Assembly (NCBI RefSeq): GCF_000379465.1
Contig: NZ_KB905412.1
Location: 1 to 35,090, forward strand
Source: Sciscionella marina DSM 45152
Lineage (GTDB): Bacteria > Actinomycetota > Actinomycetes > Mycobacteriales > Pseudonocardiaceae
Length of the DNA stretch: 35,090 nucleotides
Direction of reading: 5' to 3'
In this document: one piece after another, positions 25,959 through 34,628 of the stretch
How positions within the stretch are numbered: the stretch's first letter is position 1
Layout of the letters: each line of letters begins with the position of its first letter
Program-made: the position numbers and the translations under genes
The notes under the pieces: model-generated
Seen by the model: only the letters and a program-made list of their open reading frames with translations
The model's database searches: none
What the model was told of the DNA's origin: nothing

Positions 25959-26552
25959 TCAGGCGTCCGCGCCCTCACCGGGCCGCTGCACGATCCGGTC
26001 GATGAACCCGTACTCGAGCGCCTCCTGCGCGGTGAACCACCGGTCCCGGTCCGCGTCCTCGGTGATCTTCTCCACGGTCTGCCCGGTCTGCTCGGCGGTC
26101 AGCCTGGCCAGCTCGAGCTTCTGCTTGGTCAGCACCTCGGACCAGATCGCGATGTCCGAGGCGGTGCCGCCGACACCAGCGGACGGCTGGTGCATCAGGA
26201 CACGCGAGTGCGGCAGCGCGGTCCGCTTGCCCGGGGCACCGGAGGAGAGCAGGAACTGGCCCATCGAAGCGGCCATGCCCATGGCGATCGTGGCCACGTC
26301 CGGCTCGATGTACTGCATGGTGTCGTAGATCGCCAGTCCGGCAGACACCGATCCACCCGGGGAGTTGATGTAGAGGGTGATGTCCTTCTCCGGGTCCTCC
26401 GCCCGCAGCAGCAACAGCTGCATGGTGAGCTGGTTGGCGACCTCGTCGTTGACCTCGGAGCCCAGCACCACGATGCGCTCGCGGAGTAGCCGCTCGGTCA
26501 CCGAGTCGTTGAGGGACAGCCCTTGGGTACCCGTCCGCATGTGTGCAGTCAC
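25959..26552 (-). CDS. clpP1: ATP-dependent Clp protease proteolytic subunit ClpP1
   Basis: 197 residues from GTG 26552, chosen because AAAGGG lies about 5 nt upstream; ATG 26540 would be 17 nt away. Catalytic triad Ser96 (GMAASMGQF), His121 (LMHQP) and Asp170 (DADRDRWF). ClpP1 and ClpP2 form a mixed tetradecamer in actinobacteria that works with ClpX or ClpC1. First gene of the clpP1-clpP2 operon, downstream of tig but separated from it by a strong hairpin, so it has its own promoter in roughly 26553-26627. Confidence 0.97.
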   Translation of the reverse strand: MTAHMRTGTQGLSLNDSVTERLLRERIVVLGSEVNDEVANQLTMQLLLLRAEDPEKDITLYINSPGGSVSAGLAIYDTMQYIEPDVATIAMGMAASMGQFLLSSGAPGKRTALPHSRVLMHQPSAGVGGTASDIAIWSEVLTKQKLELARLTAEQTGQTVEKITEDADRDRWFTAQEALEYGFIDRIVQRPGEGADA

Positions 26553-26627
26553 GTCTGCCCTTTCGCTGGTCACGGGCACGTCGGCCCGCTGATGGATATG
26601 TCTTCCGGTCTCTGTCACCGACCCTAA

Positions 26628-26669
26628 CGAACGCGGGCGGCGTCGAAGTCCCGACACCGCCCGCGTTCG
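26628..26669 (-). terminator. Strong hairpin terminator after tig
   Basis: CGAACGCGGGCGG (26628-26640) and CCGCCCGCGTTCG (26657-26669) form a perfect 13-bp GC-rich stem with a 16-nt loop, starting 24 nt after the tig stop. Only TT follows the stem on the minus strand, fitting the U-poor intrinsic terminators common in actinomycetes. Confidence 0.7.
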
Positions 26670-26693
26670 CTGAGAGCTTGCGACCTCAACCTG

Positions 26694-28106
26694 TCATTCG
26701 GCCTTTTCTCGAGAATCCGCAGCTTCCGGCTCTTCGGCCTGCTCGGCCGTCTCGACCTCGGCCGTCTCGGCCTCCGCGGCGTCCTTGGCCTCGCCGAACA
26801 GCTCCTCGAGATCGATCTTCGCGCCCTCGGTGTCGGCGACCGTGGCTTGGCGTACCACGTTCGACAACGCCTTGCCGCGGCGCACGTCCGCGAAGATCGC
26901 GCCGAACTGGCCGGACTCCTGCGCCCGCTTGACGTACTCGTCCGGGCTGATGCCGAACCGCTGCGCCTGGTAGATGATCCGCTCGGTGAGTTCGTTCTGC
27001 TCGACGCTGACCTGCTCCTGCTCGGCGATCGCGTCCAGGATCAGCTGCTGCTTGACCGCCTTCTCCGCCTCCGCCTTGGCCTCGGCGTCGAACTCCTCGC
27101 GGGTCTGGCCCTGCGTCTCGAGGTAGGCGTTGAACTGGTCCTCGTCGTGATCGAAGGGGTGCACCGCGTCGTGCTGACGCTGCTCCACCTCCGCGTCCAC
27201 GACCGCCTGCGGCAGCGGCACCTCGACGGTGTCCAGCAGCGCCTCGAGCACCTTGTCCCTGGCATCCACGGCCTGCTGCATGGTGTTCATCCGGCCGACC
27301 CGCTCGCGCAGGCTCTCCCGCAGCTCGTCGATCGTGTCGAACTCGCTGGCCATCGAGGCGAACTCGTCATCGGCCTCGGGCAGCTCGCGCTCCTTGACCG
27401 ACTGCACGGTCACTTCCACATCCGCGTCCTTGCCCACGAACTCACCCGCGACCAGCTGGGTCGTGAAGTGCGTCGTGCCACCGGACTCGGTGCCGATCAG
27501 CGCCTCGTCGATGCCCTCGATGAGTTCACCCGAGCCGACCTCGTAGGAAAGGCCGGTCGTGGTCGCCTCGTCCACCTTCGTGCCGTCCACGGTCGCGGAC
27601 AGGTCGATCGAGACGAAGTCGCCGTTCTCGACCGGCCGCTCCACCGTGCTCAACGTGCCGAACCGGGCGCGAAGCTGGTCCAGCTCGGAGTCGACCTGTT
27701 CCTCGGTGACCGGAGCCGGATCCACGGTGACCGCGATCTCGCCGTACGCGGGAAGGGCCAGCTCGGGGCGGACGTCGACCTCGGCGGTGAACTCGACCGG
27801 CTCACCGTCCTCGACCTTGGTGACCTCGATGTCCGGACGGCCGATCGTGGCGACCTCGTCGTTCTGCACGGCCTCGAGGTACTTCGTCGGCACGACGTCG
27901 TTGACCACTTCGGACAGCACCGCCGCCCGGCCGATCCGGCCCTCGAGCAGGCGCGCGGGCGCCTTGCCCGGCCGGAACCCCGGGATGTTGACCTGCTGTG
28001 CGAGCTTGCGGTAGACGGAGTCGAAACTCGGCTTCAGCTCGTCGAACGGCACCTCGACGTTGATCCTGACCCGTGTCGGGCTGAGCTGCTCGACGGTGCT
28101 CTTCAA
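26694..28106 (-). CDS. tig: Trigger factor
   Basis: 470 residues. Ribosome-bound chaperone and prolyl isomerase that meets nascent chains at the exit tunnel. The ribosome-binding tail domain holds the signature GFRPGKAPARLLEGRIG (about 44-60). The FKBP-type isomerase domain includes ENGDFVSIDLSATVDG and SGELIEGIDEALIG. The long helical C-terminal arms end in a Glu/Ala-rich acidic tail, as in other actinomycetes. The start is a TTG at 28106 behind AGGAGA; its MKSTVEQLSPTRVRI opening is the standard one. It is monocistronic, judging by the hairpin downstream. Position upstream of clpP1P2-clpX is conserved in bacteria. Confidence 0.97.
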   Translation of the reverse strand: MKSTVEQLSPTRVRINVEVPFDELKPSFDSVYRKLAQQVNIPGFRPGKAPARLLEGRIGRAAVLSEVVNDVVPTKYLEAVQNDEVATIGRPDIEVTKVEDGEPVEFTAEVDVRPELALPAYGEIAVTVDPAPVTEEQVDSELDQLRARFGTLSTVERPVENGDFVSIDLSATVDGTKVDEATTTGLSYEVGSGELIEGIDEALIGTESGGTTHFTTQLVAGEFVGKDADVEVTVQSVKERELPEADDEFASMASEFDTIDELRESLRERVGRMNTMQQAVDARDKVLEALLDTVEVPLPQAVVDAEVEQRQHDAVHPFDHDEDQFNAYLETQGQTREEFDAEAKAEAEKAVKQQLILDAIAEQEQVSVEQNELTERIIYQAQRFGISPDEYVKRAQESGQFGAIFADVRRGKALSNVVRQATVADTEGAKIDLEELFGEAKDAAEAETAEVETAEQAEEPEAADSREKAE

Positions 28107-28420
28107 CCTGATCTCCTGGTCTGGTAGTTACAGTGTCGGTAGATACCACTCCGACCGGCAGCCCTCGGCCGCAGCGCGTGCGGCGGTCACTCCCAGTTTC
28201 CGTGGTATGCGTGCTCGGATGAGTCTGCCAGATGCCCAGGCGCAGGTCGGCGAGGGGTTGACAGAGGCGGTCACACCTCGCTGTGCTCGGTGCCCCGATT
28301 CGAGATACCGGCGAATCGCCGCCATTTTCCGGACGAGGCGGTGTGGCTTCCCGTGACCGGCACAAACCCGAGGTGCCGGCAGACCCGGCCGCGGCATCGT
28401 CGACGCGTATCGACGCCCGA

Positions 28421-28834
28421 CCCTCTGCGCGGCACTCCGGGCAAGCCTGGTGAGAGCGTCGACGAACAGCTCCGCGCCGTCACGCAGTTTCTCGTGCCCG
28501 GCCAGCAGATATGCGGGAACAACACTGAAACCGGCAGCGAATCCCCTGCCGAACCCGGTGCGGGCAAGCTCGGTCGGCACGATCGCGTCATAGGCCAGGA
28601 ACGGGTGCGGATCGTCCTCGGTGACGGAGTACGGGCCGCCTCCTGAGCTCGCCGCGCCTGGTTCGTCGGCCAGGAACCGAGCGAGCCGGCCCCGCAGGTG
28701 AACGCATCCAGCCACTGCCGGCGGTGAGCGTTTCGGAGAAGAACCCACTCGTCATCGATGCGTGAACCGGCGCTCGTGCGCGAACGCTCGCGCCGCGCCG
28801 GTGCCTCGTCCGGGGCGTCGAGCGAAGAAAGCAA
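28421..28834 (-). pseudogene. Probable frameshifted gene of unknown function
   Basis: The 28107-28905 stretch lacks an intact gene. On the minus strand a protein-like segment RIDDEWVLLRNAHRRQWLDA then FTCGAGSL ends near 28685. A different frame takes over as ARFLADEPGAASSGGG, then DPHPFLAYDAIVPTELARTG and VVPAYLLAGHEKLRDGAELF, with credible composition to about 28421. Joined, they look like one broken gene. A third frame (CRHLGFVPVTGSHTASSGKW) may hold its end. I do not recognise the family. From 28107 to about 28420 I see nothing else convincing. Confidence 0.4.
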
Positions 28835-28836
28835 GG

Positions 28837-28949
28837 CGATGCTCGCCCGCGGCCAGCCCGCGCAGCAGCCCGGCTTGCCCAGCCACGCCCTGCGCCCCTC
28901 GCTCGCTAACGCTCCCTACGATGCTCACCCGCGGCCAGCCTGCGCAGCA
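28837..28949. repeat. 31-bp direct duplication at the 3' end of the ctaG-like gene
   Basis: The 31-nt unit at 28837-28867 recurs at 28919-28949 with 2 mismatches (core CCCGCGGCCAGCC). The second copy encodes the last residues of the CtaG-like protein (LRRLAAGEH); the first lies just beyond its stop. The sequence between, CCCTCGCTCGCTAACGCTCC, resembles dispersed GC-rich repeats of actinomycetes. Confidence 0.65.
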
Positions 28950-29877
28950 TCGCGTTGTAGGCGGCCAGGTTCGCCTCTTCCTCGTCGTCGATGGTGCTGT
29001 CCTCGCCGTGCTCGGGCGCGGTCTCCGGCTGGGTACCGGTGGCCTCGGCGAACTGCTGGCGGCGCGCGGCCTCGAGCCAGCGCCCCATTCCGGCATCCCG
29101 TGGCGCGCTGATCCACGCGCCGATGATGTACACGGCGATGAGCACCATGAGCCCGTCCCCGAGCACCCACATGACCGCGCCACCGGTACGCAGGTCGGAA
29201 AGCGGCGCGGGCCCCCAGTCGTTCGGCACCATTCCGCTGATCGCGAAGGCATCGGTGTTGTGCATCATCAGGATCACCCCGACCACGGTGTCCACGACCA
29301 TCCCGATGAACGAGAGGAACAGCCGCAGCGGATAGGACAGCCGCCAGCGGATGGGCTCGCAGTTGAACATCGTGATGAAGAACAGATACCCGCTCAGCAG
29401 GTACAGCACGAGCTCCAGGTAACGCAGCCCCGGATTGTCCCGCACCGCGGGCAGGAACGCCGTCAGGTGGGTTCCGACGACCACGACCGCGTAGAACACC
29501 AGCGTCACCGGGGGCGCGGTGAGCGCCGCCACGGTGCGCCCGCGCAGCACCCCGGCGACCCGCTGCCCCCCGACGCGCGCGAGCAGCGTCAGCGGCCTGC
29601 CGAGGATCAGGAAGGCGGGCACCACCATGATCATCATCAGGTGCTGGATCATGTGCATCCAGTACAACGTCCTGCTGTACGCCTCGATGGAGCTGTTCAC
29701 CGCGATCAGGCCGAGTACCACGCCGAACTCGAAGAGCAACACGTCGCGCACCGGCCAGCCCTTGACGCGGCGCAGCAGCACCAGGTAACCGAACCCGAGT
29801 ACCAGGAACACGATCGTGCTCGGCAGGTCGAGCCGCCAGGTGGTGAAGGCGTTCACCCAGCTCAATGGCGCCATCAT
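28906..29877 (-). CDS. Cytochrome c oxidase assembly protein, caa3-type CtaG family
   Basis: 323 residues, a polytopic membrane protein with about seven hydrophobic segments between residues 18 and 260. The conserved histidine motif YWMHMIQHLMMIMVVP follows the third span, and HNTDAFAISGM lies near a later one. CtaG-family proteins help insert copper into the CuB site of cytochrome oxidase; some actinobacterial members fuse to a CopD domain, absent here. The C-terminal tail (about 280-323) is acidic and cytosolic. Starts at 29877 or 29874 (tandem ATG). It is divergent from the glutamine-synthetase-like gene. Confidence 0.9.
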   Translation of the reverse strand: MMAPLSWVNAFTTWRLDLPSTIVFLVLGFGYLVLLRRVKGWPVRDVLLFEFGVVLGLIAVNSSIEAYSRTLYWMHMIQHLMMIMVVPAFLILGRPLTLLARVGGQRVAGVLRGRTVAALTAPPVTLVFYAVVVVGTHLTAFLPAVRDNPGLRYLELVLYLLSGYLFFITMFNCEPIRWRLSYPLRLFLSFIGMVVDTVVGVILMMHNTDAFAISGMVPNDWGPAPLSDLRTGGAVMWVLGDGLMVLIAVYIIGAWISAPRDAGMGRWLEAARRQQFAEATGTQPETAPEHGEDSTIDDEEEANLAAYNAMLRRLAAGEHRRER

Positions 29878-29966
29878 GGCTCCATATTCCCACCGTGCGC
29901 GCGCGGGCGGTTGGGTGGATCATGTGAGCTCGTGCGGGGTGGGACGACCCGAGGAGTCGAACAAGA

Positions 29967-31322
29967 ATGTTGGATCAGCAAGCACGGCGCCGACTCGGTG
30001 AACGCGCGGAGGCGATGCGCGCCGAACTCGCCGGCCACGGGGTCACCATGGTCGGGCTGACCTGCGTGGACAACGCGGGCATCACACGGACCAAGGCGGT
30101 CCCCCTTTCCCGGCTCACCCACGCAGCACGCTGGGGCGTCGGCATGTCGCCGTGTTTCGACGGGTTCTCCGCGCGCAGCGTCCCGGTACCGAGCGCGCAC
30201 TCCCCCGGTGTCGTCGGCGACATCCGGCTGCATCCCGACCTCGACCGGCTCACCACCTTCGCGGCCGCGCCCGGCTGGGCCTGGGCACCCGCCGACCGGC
30301 TCCGCCAGGACGGCACCCCGCATCCGGGCGACCAGCGCGCCCTCGCCGCTTCGGCGGTCTGCGCGCTGGAGACCGCGGGGCTGCGCGCGCGGATGGCCTT
30401 CGAGATCGAGTGGATCATCGGCACCCCGGCCCAGGACGGCTCGTTCACCCCGGCGGCGGGCGGCCAGCCCTACGGTTTCGGGCGGCTGACCGAGCGCGCC
30501 GAATACCTCGCCGAGATCGTCGCCTGCCTCGGCGCCCAGGGCATCGAGGTGGACCAGGTACACCCGGAGTACGCGACCGCGCAGTTCGAGCTGTCCATCG
30601 CCGCCGCCGATCCGGTGCGCGCCGCCGATGAGTACGTGCTCGTCCGGGAGACCATCCGGGCGGTCAGCTTCGAGCACGGCTGTCGAGCCAGCTTCGCCCC
30701 CTCGGTGCAGGCCGGGGCCGCGGGCAACGGACTGCACGTGCACCTGAGCATCTGGTCCGGGCAACGCAACCTGATCGACGCGGGCCCCGGTGACACGGGC
30801 GGCTCCTTCGCCGCGGGCATCCTGGACCGGCTGCCCGCATTGCTGGCGATCGGCGCACCGGCCGCGGCGAGCTATCTGCGCTTGGTGCCCCAGCACTGGT
30901 CGGCCCCTTACCGCTGCTGGGGCACCGAGAACCGGGAGGCGGCGCTTCGCTGGATCCAGGGCGTGGACGGCGAACGCGACAGCGCGGCCAATATCGAGGT
31001 CAAGTGCTTCGACAGCGCCGCCAATCCGTATCTGCTCGCCGCCGGGCTGCTGTTCGCCGGGCTGGCCGGGTACCGCGAGGGCACGCGACTGCCCGGAGAG
31101 GTCACCGTCGACCCGGCGACCCTCGCTGCGGACCAGAGCGCCGAACGGCTGCCGGTCAGCCTCGCCGAGGCCACCGTGGCCTTCGAGGCGGATCCAGTAC
31201 TGTGCCAGGCCTTCGGCACCGAACTCAGCACCCTGATCGCCGATCTGCGCCGCGAGGAACACGGTCACTTCGCCGGCGCCGATCCCGAGCAGGTGGTCGC
31301 CGAGTCTCGCTGGCTCTACTGA
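29967..31322 (+). CDS. Glutamine synthetase family protein (non-canonical)
   Basis: 451 residues from ATG 29967 with GAGGAG about 9 nt upstream. The fold is shown by the β-grasp N-terminus (GVTMVGLTCVDNAGITR), the metal/glutamate motifs FEIEWI and YATAQFELS, the NGLHVHLSIW histidine motif, PYRCWGTENREAALRW, and IEVKCFDSAANPYLLAAGLL. It lacks the usual GlnA adenylylation-loop tyrosine context and is shorter than GlnA1, so it belongs with GlnA3/GlnA4-like enzymes that ligate glutamate to amines such as polyamines or ethanolamine. The substrate is unproven. It could alternatively be a γ-glutamylmethylamide-type synthetase. Confidence 0.88.
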   Translation: MLDQQARRRLGERAEAMRAELAGHGVTMVGLTCVDNAGITRTKAVPLSRLTHAARWGVGMSPCFDGFSARSVPVPSAHSPGVVGDIRLHPDLDRLTTFAAAPGWAWAPADRLRQDGTPHPGDQRALAASAVCALETAGLRARMAFEIEWIIGTPAQDGSFTPAAGGQPYGFGRLTERAEYLAEIVACLGAQGIEVDQVHPEYATAQFELSIAAADPVRAADEYVLVRETIRAVSFEHGCRASFAPSVQAGAAGNGLHVHLSIWSGQRNLIDAGPGDTGGSFAAGILDRLPALLAIGAPAAASYLRLVPQHWSAPYRCWGTENREAALRWIQGVDGERDSAANIEVKCFDSAANPYLLAAGLLFAGLAGYREGTRLPGEVTVDPATLAADQSAERLPVSLAEATVAFEADPVLCQAFGTELSTLIADLRREEHGHFAGADPEQVVAESRWLY

Positions 31323-32136
31323 ACCGTGACGAGATCGACATCACGCCCGCCGCTGCCGCCGGGTGCCCGCGCGCCGCGCCGCGAGGTGACAAAGCTGGCG
31401 AACCGGGTTCGCGCGCCCGCGTGCGAAATTCGCCGCGCGCGGTGCGCGTACTCCCTCGGAATTTACGCGTTCTGCACGCGACCGGAAATGGCACGTGCGC
31501 ACCCCAGATTTGTTGCGCCTTCCGCATCAAAGTGCGCATTACGCTCCGAAGCGCAAATCCGGCGAGCGTACGGCTACTGGAGCAACACTTCCGGAGCCAT
31601 TGCCTCGAATCTCCACTGCTAGTAGCATCCAAGTGCTCCAATCGAATGAAGGAAAGGGTGAAGTACGGCGTGCATGCGTTCTCCGGCTCCACCGTGGATG
31701 TCGATTCGAATGCGGCACCGCTACCACGAGAAACAGCATTCGGCACGACTTCGCGAGGCGTACGAATTCACGCCGAGGCGGGTTCACCCAGGGCGACATC
31801 GAGGCGCCTCGTGTTCACGCCTTCGCACCATTGTCCCGCGATCGAAGAATGCATACGATAAGTATGGAATTCCGGATGACCGGCGAACAAGGCCGGTCGA
31901 GCGCGCCGGACAATTTGTAATGCTGGGCGACTGAACGCGAGCATATTCCGCAATGACGCGGCAGGAACACGGCGCGATAGCCGGTCGTAACCGTCGACGC
32001 TGACGGCGCACGAGCATGCGCGAAACACGACCGAATTCCAGTAAAAATCAAATATAACCGAAGCAACAAAAGAAAATAGCAGAACGCAAATTACCGAGTA
32101 CGCTCAGGTAGTAACGCAGACGCGGAGGACGAGACA
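31323..32136. other. Long gene-free leader before the betaine synthesis gene
   Basis: 814 nt without a convincing gene. Short frames exist on both strands but have no family match, ribosome binding site or sustained codon bias. Base composition drops toward AT from about 31440, and 32039-32100 is distinctly A-rich (AAAATCAAATATAACC). A 7-bp hairpin GACCGGC/GCCGGTC with a 7-nt loop lies at 31878-31898. GGAGGA at 32124-32129 is the ribosome binding site of the next gene. I saw no glycine riboswitch consensus. It probably holds the osmotic-stress promoter(s). Confidence 0.5.
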
Positions 32137-33861
32137 ATGGCCAAGTCGCCGGCGAAACCGACCCGTACCAACGACTCGAGTGACGTCGAAACGGCAGGCA
32201 CGAATCCCGCGGTCCCCGATCTACCACCTGTCGAGCCGCACCCTGCCCAGAACTTCGGCGACGAGCCTCTCGAGGTACGGGAATCGGACCACTACACGAA
32301 CGAGTACGTCGGTGGATTCGTCGACAAATGGGACGAGCTCATCGATTGGAAGAAGCGCTACGAGAGCGAGGGCAGCTTCTTCATCGACCTGCTGAAGTCA
32401 CGCGGGGTCAAGAAGGTTCTGGATGTCGCGACCGGTACCGGTTTCCATTCCGTGCGGCTGAACGAAGAGGGCTTCGAGACGGTGAGCGCGGACGGGAGCC
32501 AGGAGATGCTCGCGAAGGCGTTCGACAACGGCCGGTTCTACGGCGGGCACATCCTGCAGGTCGTGACCGCGGACTGGCGCTGGCTCAACCGCGATGTGCA
32601 CGGCACCTTCGACGCGGTCATCTGCCTCGGCAACTCGTTCACCCACCTGTTCTCCGAGCGGGACCGGCGCAAGGCGCTCGCCGAGTTCTACGCCGTGCTC
32701 AAGCACGACGGCATCCTGATTCTCGACCAGCGCAACTACGACGCGATCCTGGACAACGGATTCTCCAGCAAGCACACCTACTACTACTGCGGTGACTCGG
32801 TCTCGGCCGAGCCGGAGTACGTCGACGACGGGCTGGCCCGGTTCCGCTACACCTTCCCGGACAAGTCGGTCTACCACCTCAACATGTACCCGCTGCGCAA
32901 GGACTACGTGCGCAGGCTGCTGCGTGAGGTGGGGTTCCAGAACGTGGACACCTACGGTGACTTCCAGGAGAGCTACACGGAGGCGGATCCGGACTTCCTG
33001 GTGCACGTGGCGAGCAAGGAGTACATCGCCGAGGCGGACACCAGCAAGTACTCCAAGGCGGTGCACACCGCGCGGGACTACTACAACTCCGAGGACGCGG
33101 ACAACTTCTACTTCTCCGTATGGGGTGGCGAGGACATCCACATCGGCCTCTACGAGAAGGAGAAGGAAGAGATCGCCTCGGCGAGTCGGCGCACCGTGGA
33201 GCGGATGGCGAACAAGCTGACGCTGACCCCGCAGACCAAGGTGCTCGACGTCGGTGCCGGATTCGGCGGTGCCGCCCGGTATCTCGCCGAGACCTACGGC
33301 TGCCACGTGACCTGTCTGAACCTCTCGGAGAAGGAGAACGAGCGCAACCGCGCGATGAACGCCGAGCGCGGCCTCTCCCACCTGGTGGAAGTGGTGGACG
33401 CCTCCTTCGAGGACATTCCCTTCGACGACGACACCTTCCACGTCGTCTGGTCCCAGGACGCCTTCCTGCACAGCGGGGATCGCACCAGGGTGCTCCAGGA
33501 GATCGAGCGGGTCATCAAACCGCACGGTGAGCTGCTGTTCACCGACCCGATGGCCGCGGACAACTGCCCGCGTAACGCGCTGCGCCCGATCCTGGAACGG
33601 CTCCACCTGGACACCATGGGTTCCCCGGACTACTACCGGCGCGAGCTGGGCAGGCTCGGGGTCAAGGACGTCGATTTCGAGGCGCACACCGACCAGCTGA
33701 CCACCCACTACGGCCGGGTGCTGCAGGAGACCGAGGCCCGGGAATCGGAGCTCGGCCTCTCCGCCGACTACCTCGACCCGATGAAGACCGGGCTGCGGCA
33801 CTGGGTCGACGGCGGCAAGGCGGGCAACCTCGCGTGGGGCATCTTCCACGCCCGCTGGTGA
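32137..33861 (+). CDS. Glycine/sarcosine N-methyltransferase fused to sarcosine/dimethylglycine N-methyltransferase
   Basis: 574 residues. It converts glycine to sarcosine, dimethylglycine and glycine betaine using three SAM, making a compatible solute for salt stress. N-terminal GSMT domain: SAM motif KVLDVATGTGFHS (93-105) and HLFSERDRRKALAEFY. C-terminal SDMT domain: DNFYFSVWGGEDIHIGLYE, SAM motif VLDVGAGFGG (369-378) and VVWSQDAFLHSGDR. Both halves in one chain is the Actinopolyspora halophila arrangement; cyanobacteria and Halorhodospira/Ectothiorhodospira carry them as separate genes. The disordered N-terminal ~45 residues are Pro/Thr-rich. ATG 32137 is set by GGAGGA. It probably forms a single transcription unit behind the long AT-rich leader. 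Confidence 0.96.
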   Translation: MAKSPAKPTRTNDSSDVETAGTNPAVPDLPPVEPHPAQNFGDEPLEVRESDHYTNEYVGGFVDKWDELIDWKKRYESEGSFFIDLLKSRGVKKVLDVATGTGFHSVRLNEEGFETVSADGSQEMLAKAFDNGRFYGGHILQVVTADWRWLNRDVHGTFDAVICLGNSFTHLFSERDRRKALAEFYAVLKHDGILILDQRNYDAILDNGFSSKHTYYYCGDSVSAEPEYVDDGLARFRYTFPDKSVYHLNMYPLRKDYVRRLLREVGFQNVDTYGDFQESYTEADPDFLVHVASKEYIAEADTSKYSKAVHTARDYYNSEDADNFYFSVWGGEDIHIGLYEKEKEEIASASRRTVERMANKLTLTPQTKVLDVGAGFGGAARYLAETYGCHVTCLNLSEKENERNRAMNAERGLSHLVEVVDASFEDIPFDDDTFHVVWSQDAFLHSGDRTRVLQEIERVIKPHGELLFTDPMAADNCPRNALRPILERLHLDTMGSPDYYRRELGRLGVKDVDFEAHTDQLTTHYGRVLQETEARESELGLSADYLDPMKTGLRHWVDGGKAGNLAWGIFHARW

Positions 33862-33911
33862 TGCCCACAGTGCACCGCTGAACAGCGATCAGCCGGGTAC
33901 CCTCATCGCTC

Positions 33912-34544
33912 GTGACGAGTCTGGGTGCCCGGCTGATCGCTGCCATGAACCGGTTCAACGCCGCACGGCCGTGGGACCACAACGCGCACTACCATCGGCT
34001 GATTCTGCGGCAGTTACCGGAAAAACCCCGCTCCGCACTCGATATCGGTTGCGGCACCGGAGAATTCGCCAGGAAGCTCGCCGCGACCGGGGCCCGGGTG
34101 GACGGGATCGACACCGATCCCGCCGCCATCGCCGAGGCGGCCCGGACCGGCGGCGGAGTCCGCTATCTGACCGCGGATGTGCGTACCGCGCGGCTGGACC
34201 GGTACGCCGCGGTGGTCAGCATCGCGACCGTGCACCACCTACCGCTGACCGAGGCCCTCCCCCTGCTGCGCGGGCTGCTCGAACCGGGAGGCACCCTCGT
34301 CGTTCTCGGGCTCTACCGCGAGCACACGATCACCGACCGGCTGCTCGGACTCACCGCCGTGGCGGCGAATCTGCTCGTTGCGGCACTGCGTGGCCGGAAC
34401 ACGCCCCGCACCCCGCCGATGTGCACCGGACCGGCCCGGGAAGCCCTCGCCCGGATCCGTTCCGCGGCCGCCACGCAGCTGCCGGGTGCCCGGATCCGGC
34501 GCCGCCTGTTCTGGCGCTACATCCTCGTGTACGAGCACCCTTAG
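33912..34544 (+). CDS. Class I SAM-dependent methyltransferase
   Basis: 210 residues from GTG 33912. SAM motif I SALDIGCGTGEFARKLA, motif II DGIDTDP, and the post-motif ISIATVHHLPL-like segment (VSIATVHHLPL) place it with small-molecule methyltransferases of the UbiE/COQ5-like type. A C-terminal hydrophobic helix (RLLGLTAVAANLLVAAL) may sit against the membrane. The substrate is unknown. It lies 50 nt after the betaine gene; GCTGA..TCAGC in that gap is a weak hairpin, so readthrough is possible. No evidence ties it to betaine synthesis. Confidence 0.87.
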   Translation: MTSLGARLIAAMNRFNAARPWDHNAHYHRLILRQLPEKPRSALDIGCGTGEFARKLAATGARVDGIDTDPAAIAEAARTGGGVRYLTADVRTARLDRYAAVVSIATVHHLPLTEALPLLRGLLEPGGTLVVLGLYREHTITDRLLGLTAVAANLLVAALRGRNTPRTPPMCTGPAREALARIRSAAATQLPGARIRRRLFWRYILVYEHP

Positions 34545-34628
34545 CAGCTCCGACAGAACGGTGCGATGCCGAGGTCGCAGATGCCGGGGTGACACAGACG
34601 GTACAGTCCCCTCGTCGGTTGCGGTTCG

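Noticed and set aside
26641-26690. GCGAA/TCGC elements near clpP1 as a ClgR binding site
   Set aside because: The spacing did not fit a consensus I can state with confidence, and most of the sequence belongs to the tig hairpin.
31225-31746. 173-codon minus-strand frame and several short frames across the gene-free leader
   Set aside because: Part overlaps the end of the glutamine-synthetase-like gene; composition is irregular with no family match or ribosome binding site.
31900-32130. Possible glycine or SAM riboswitch in front of the betaine gene
   Set aside because: No recognisable conserved core of either class was found on reading the leader.
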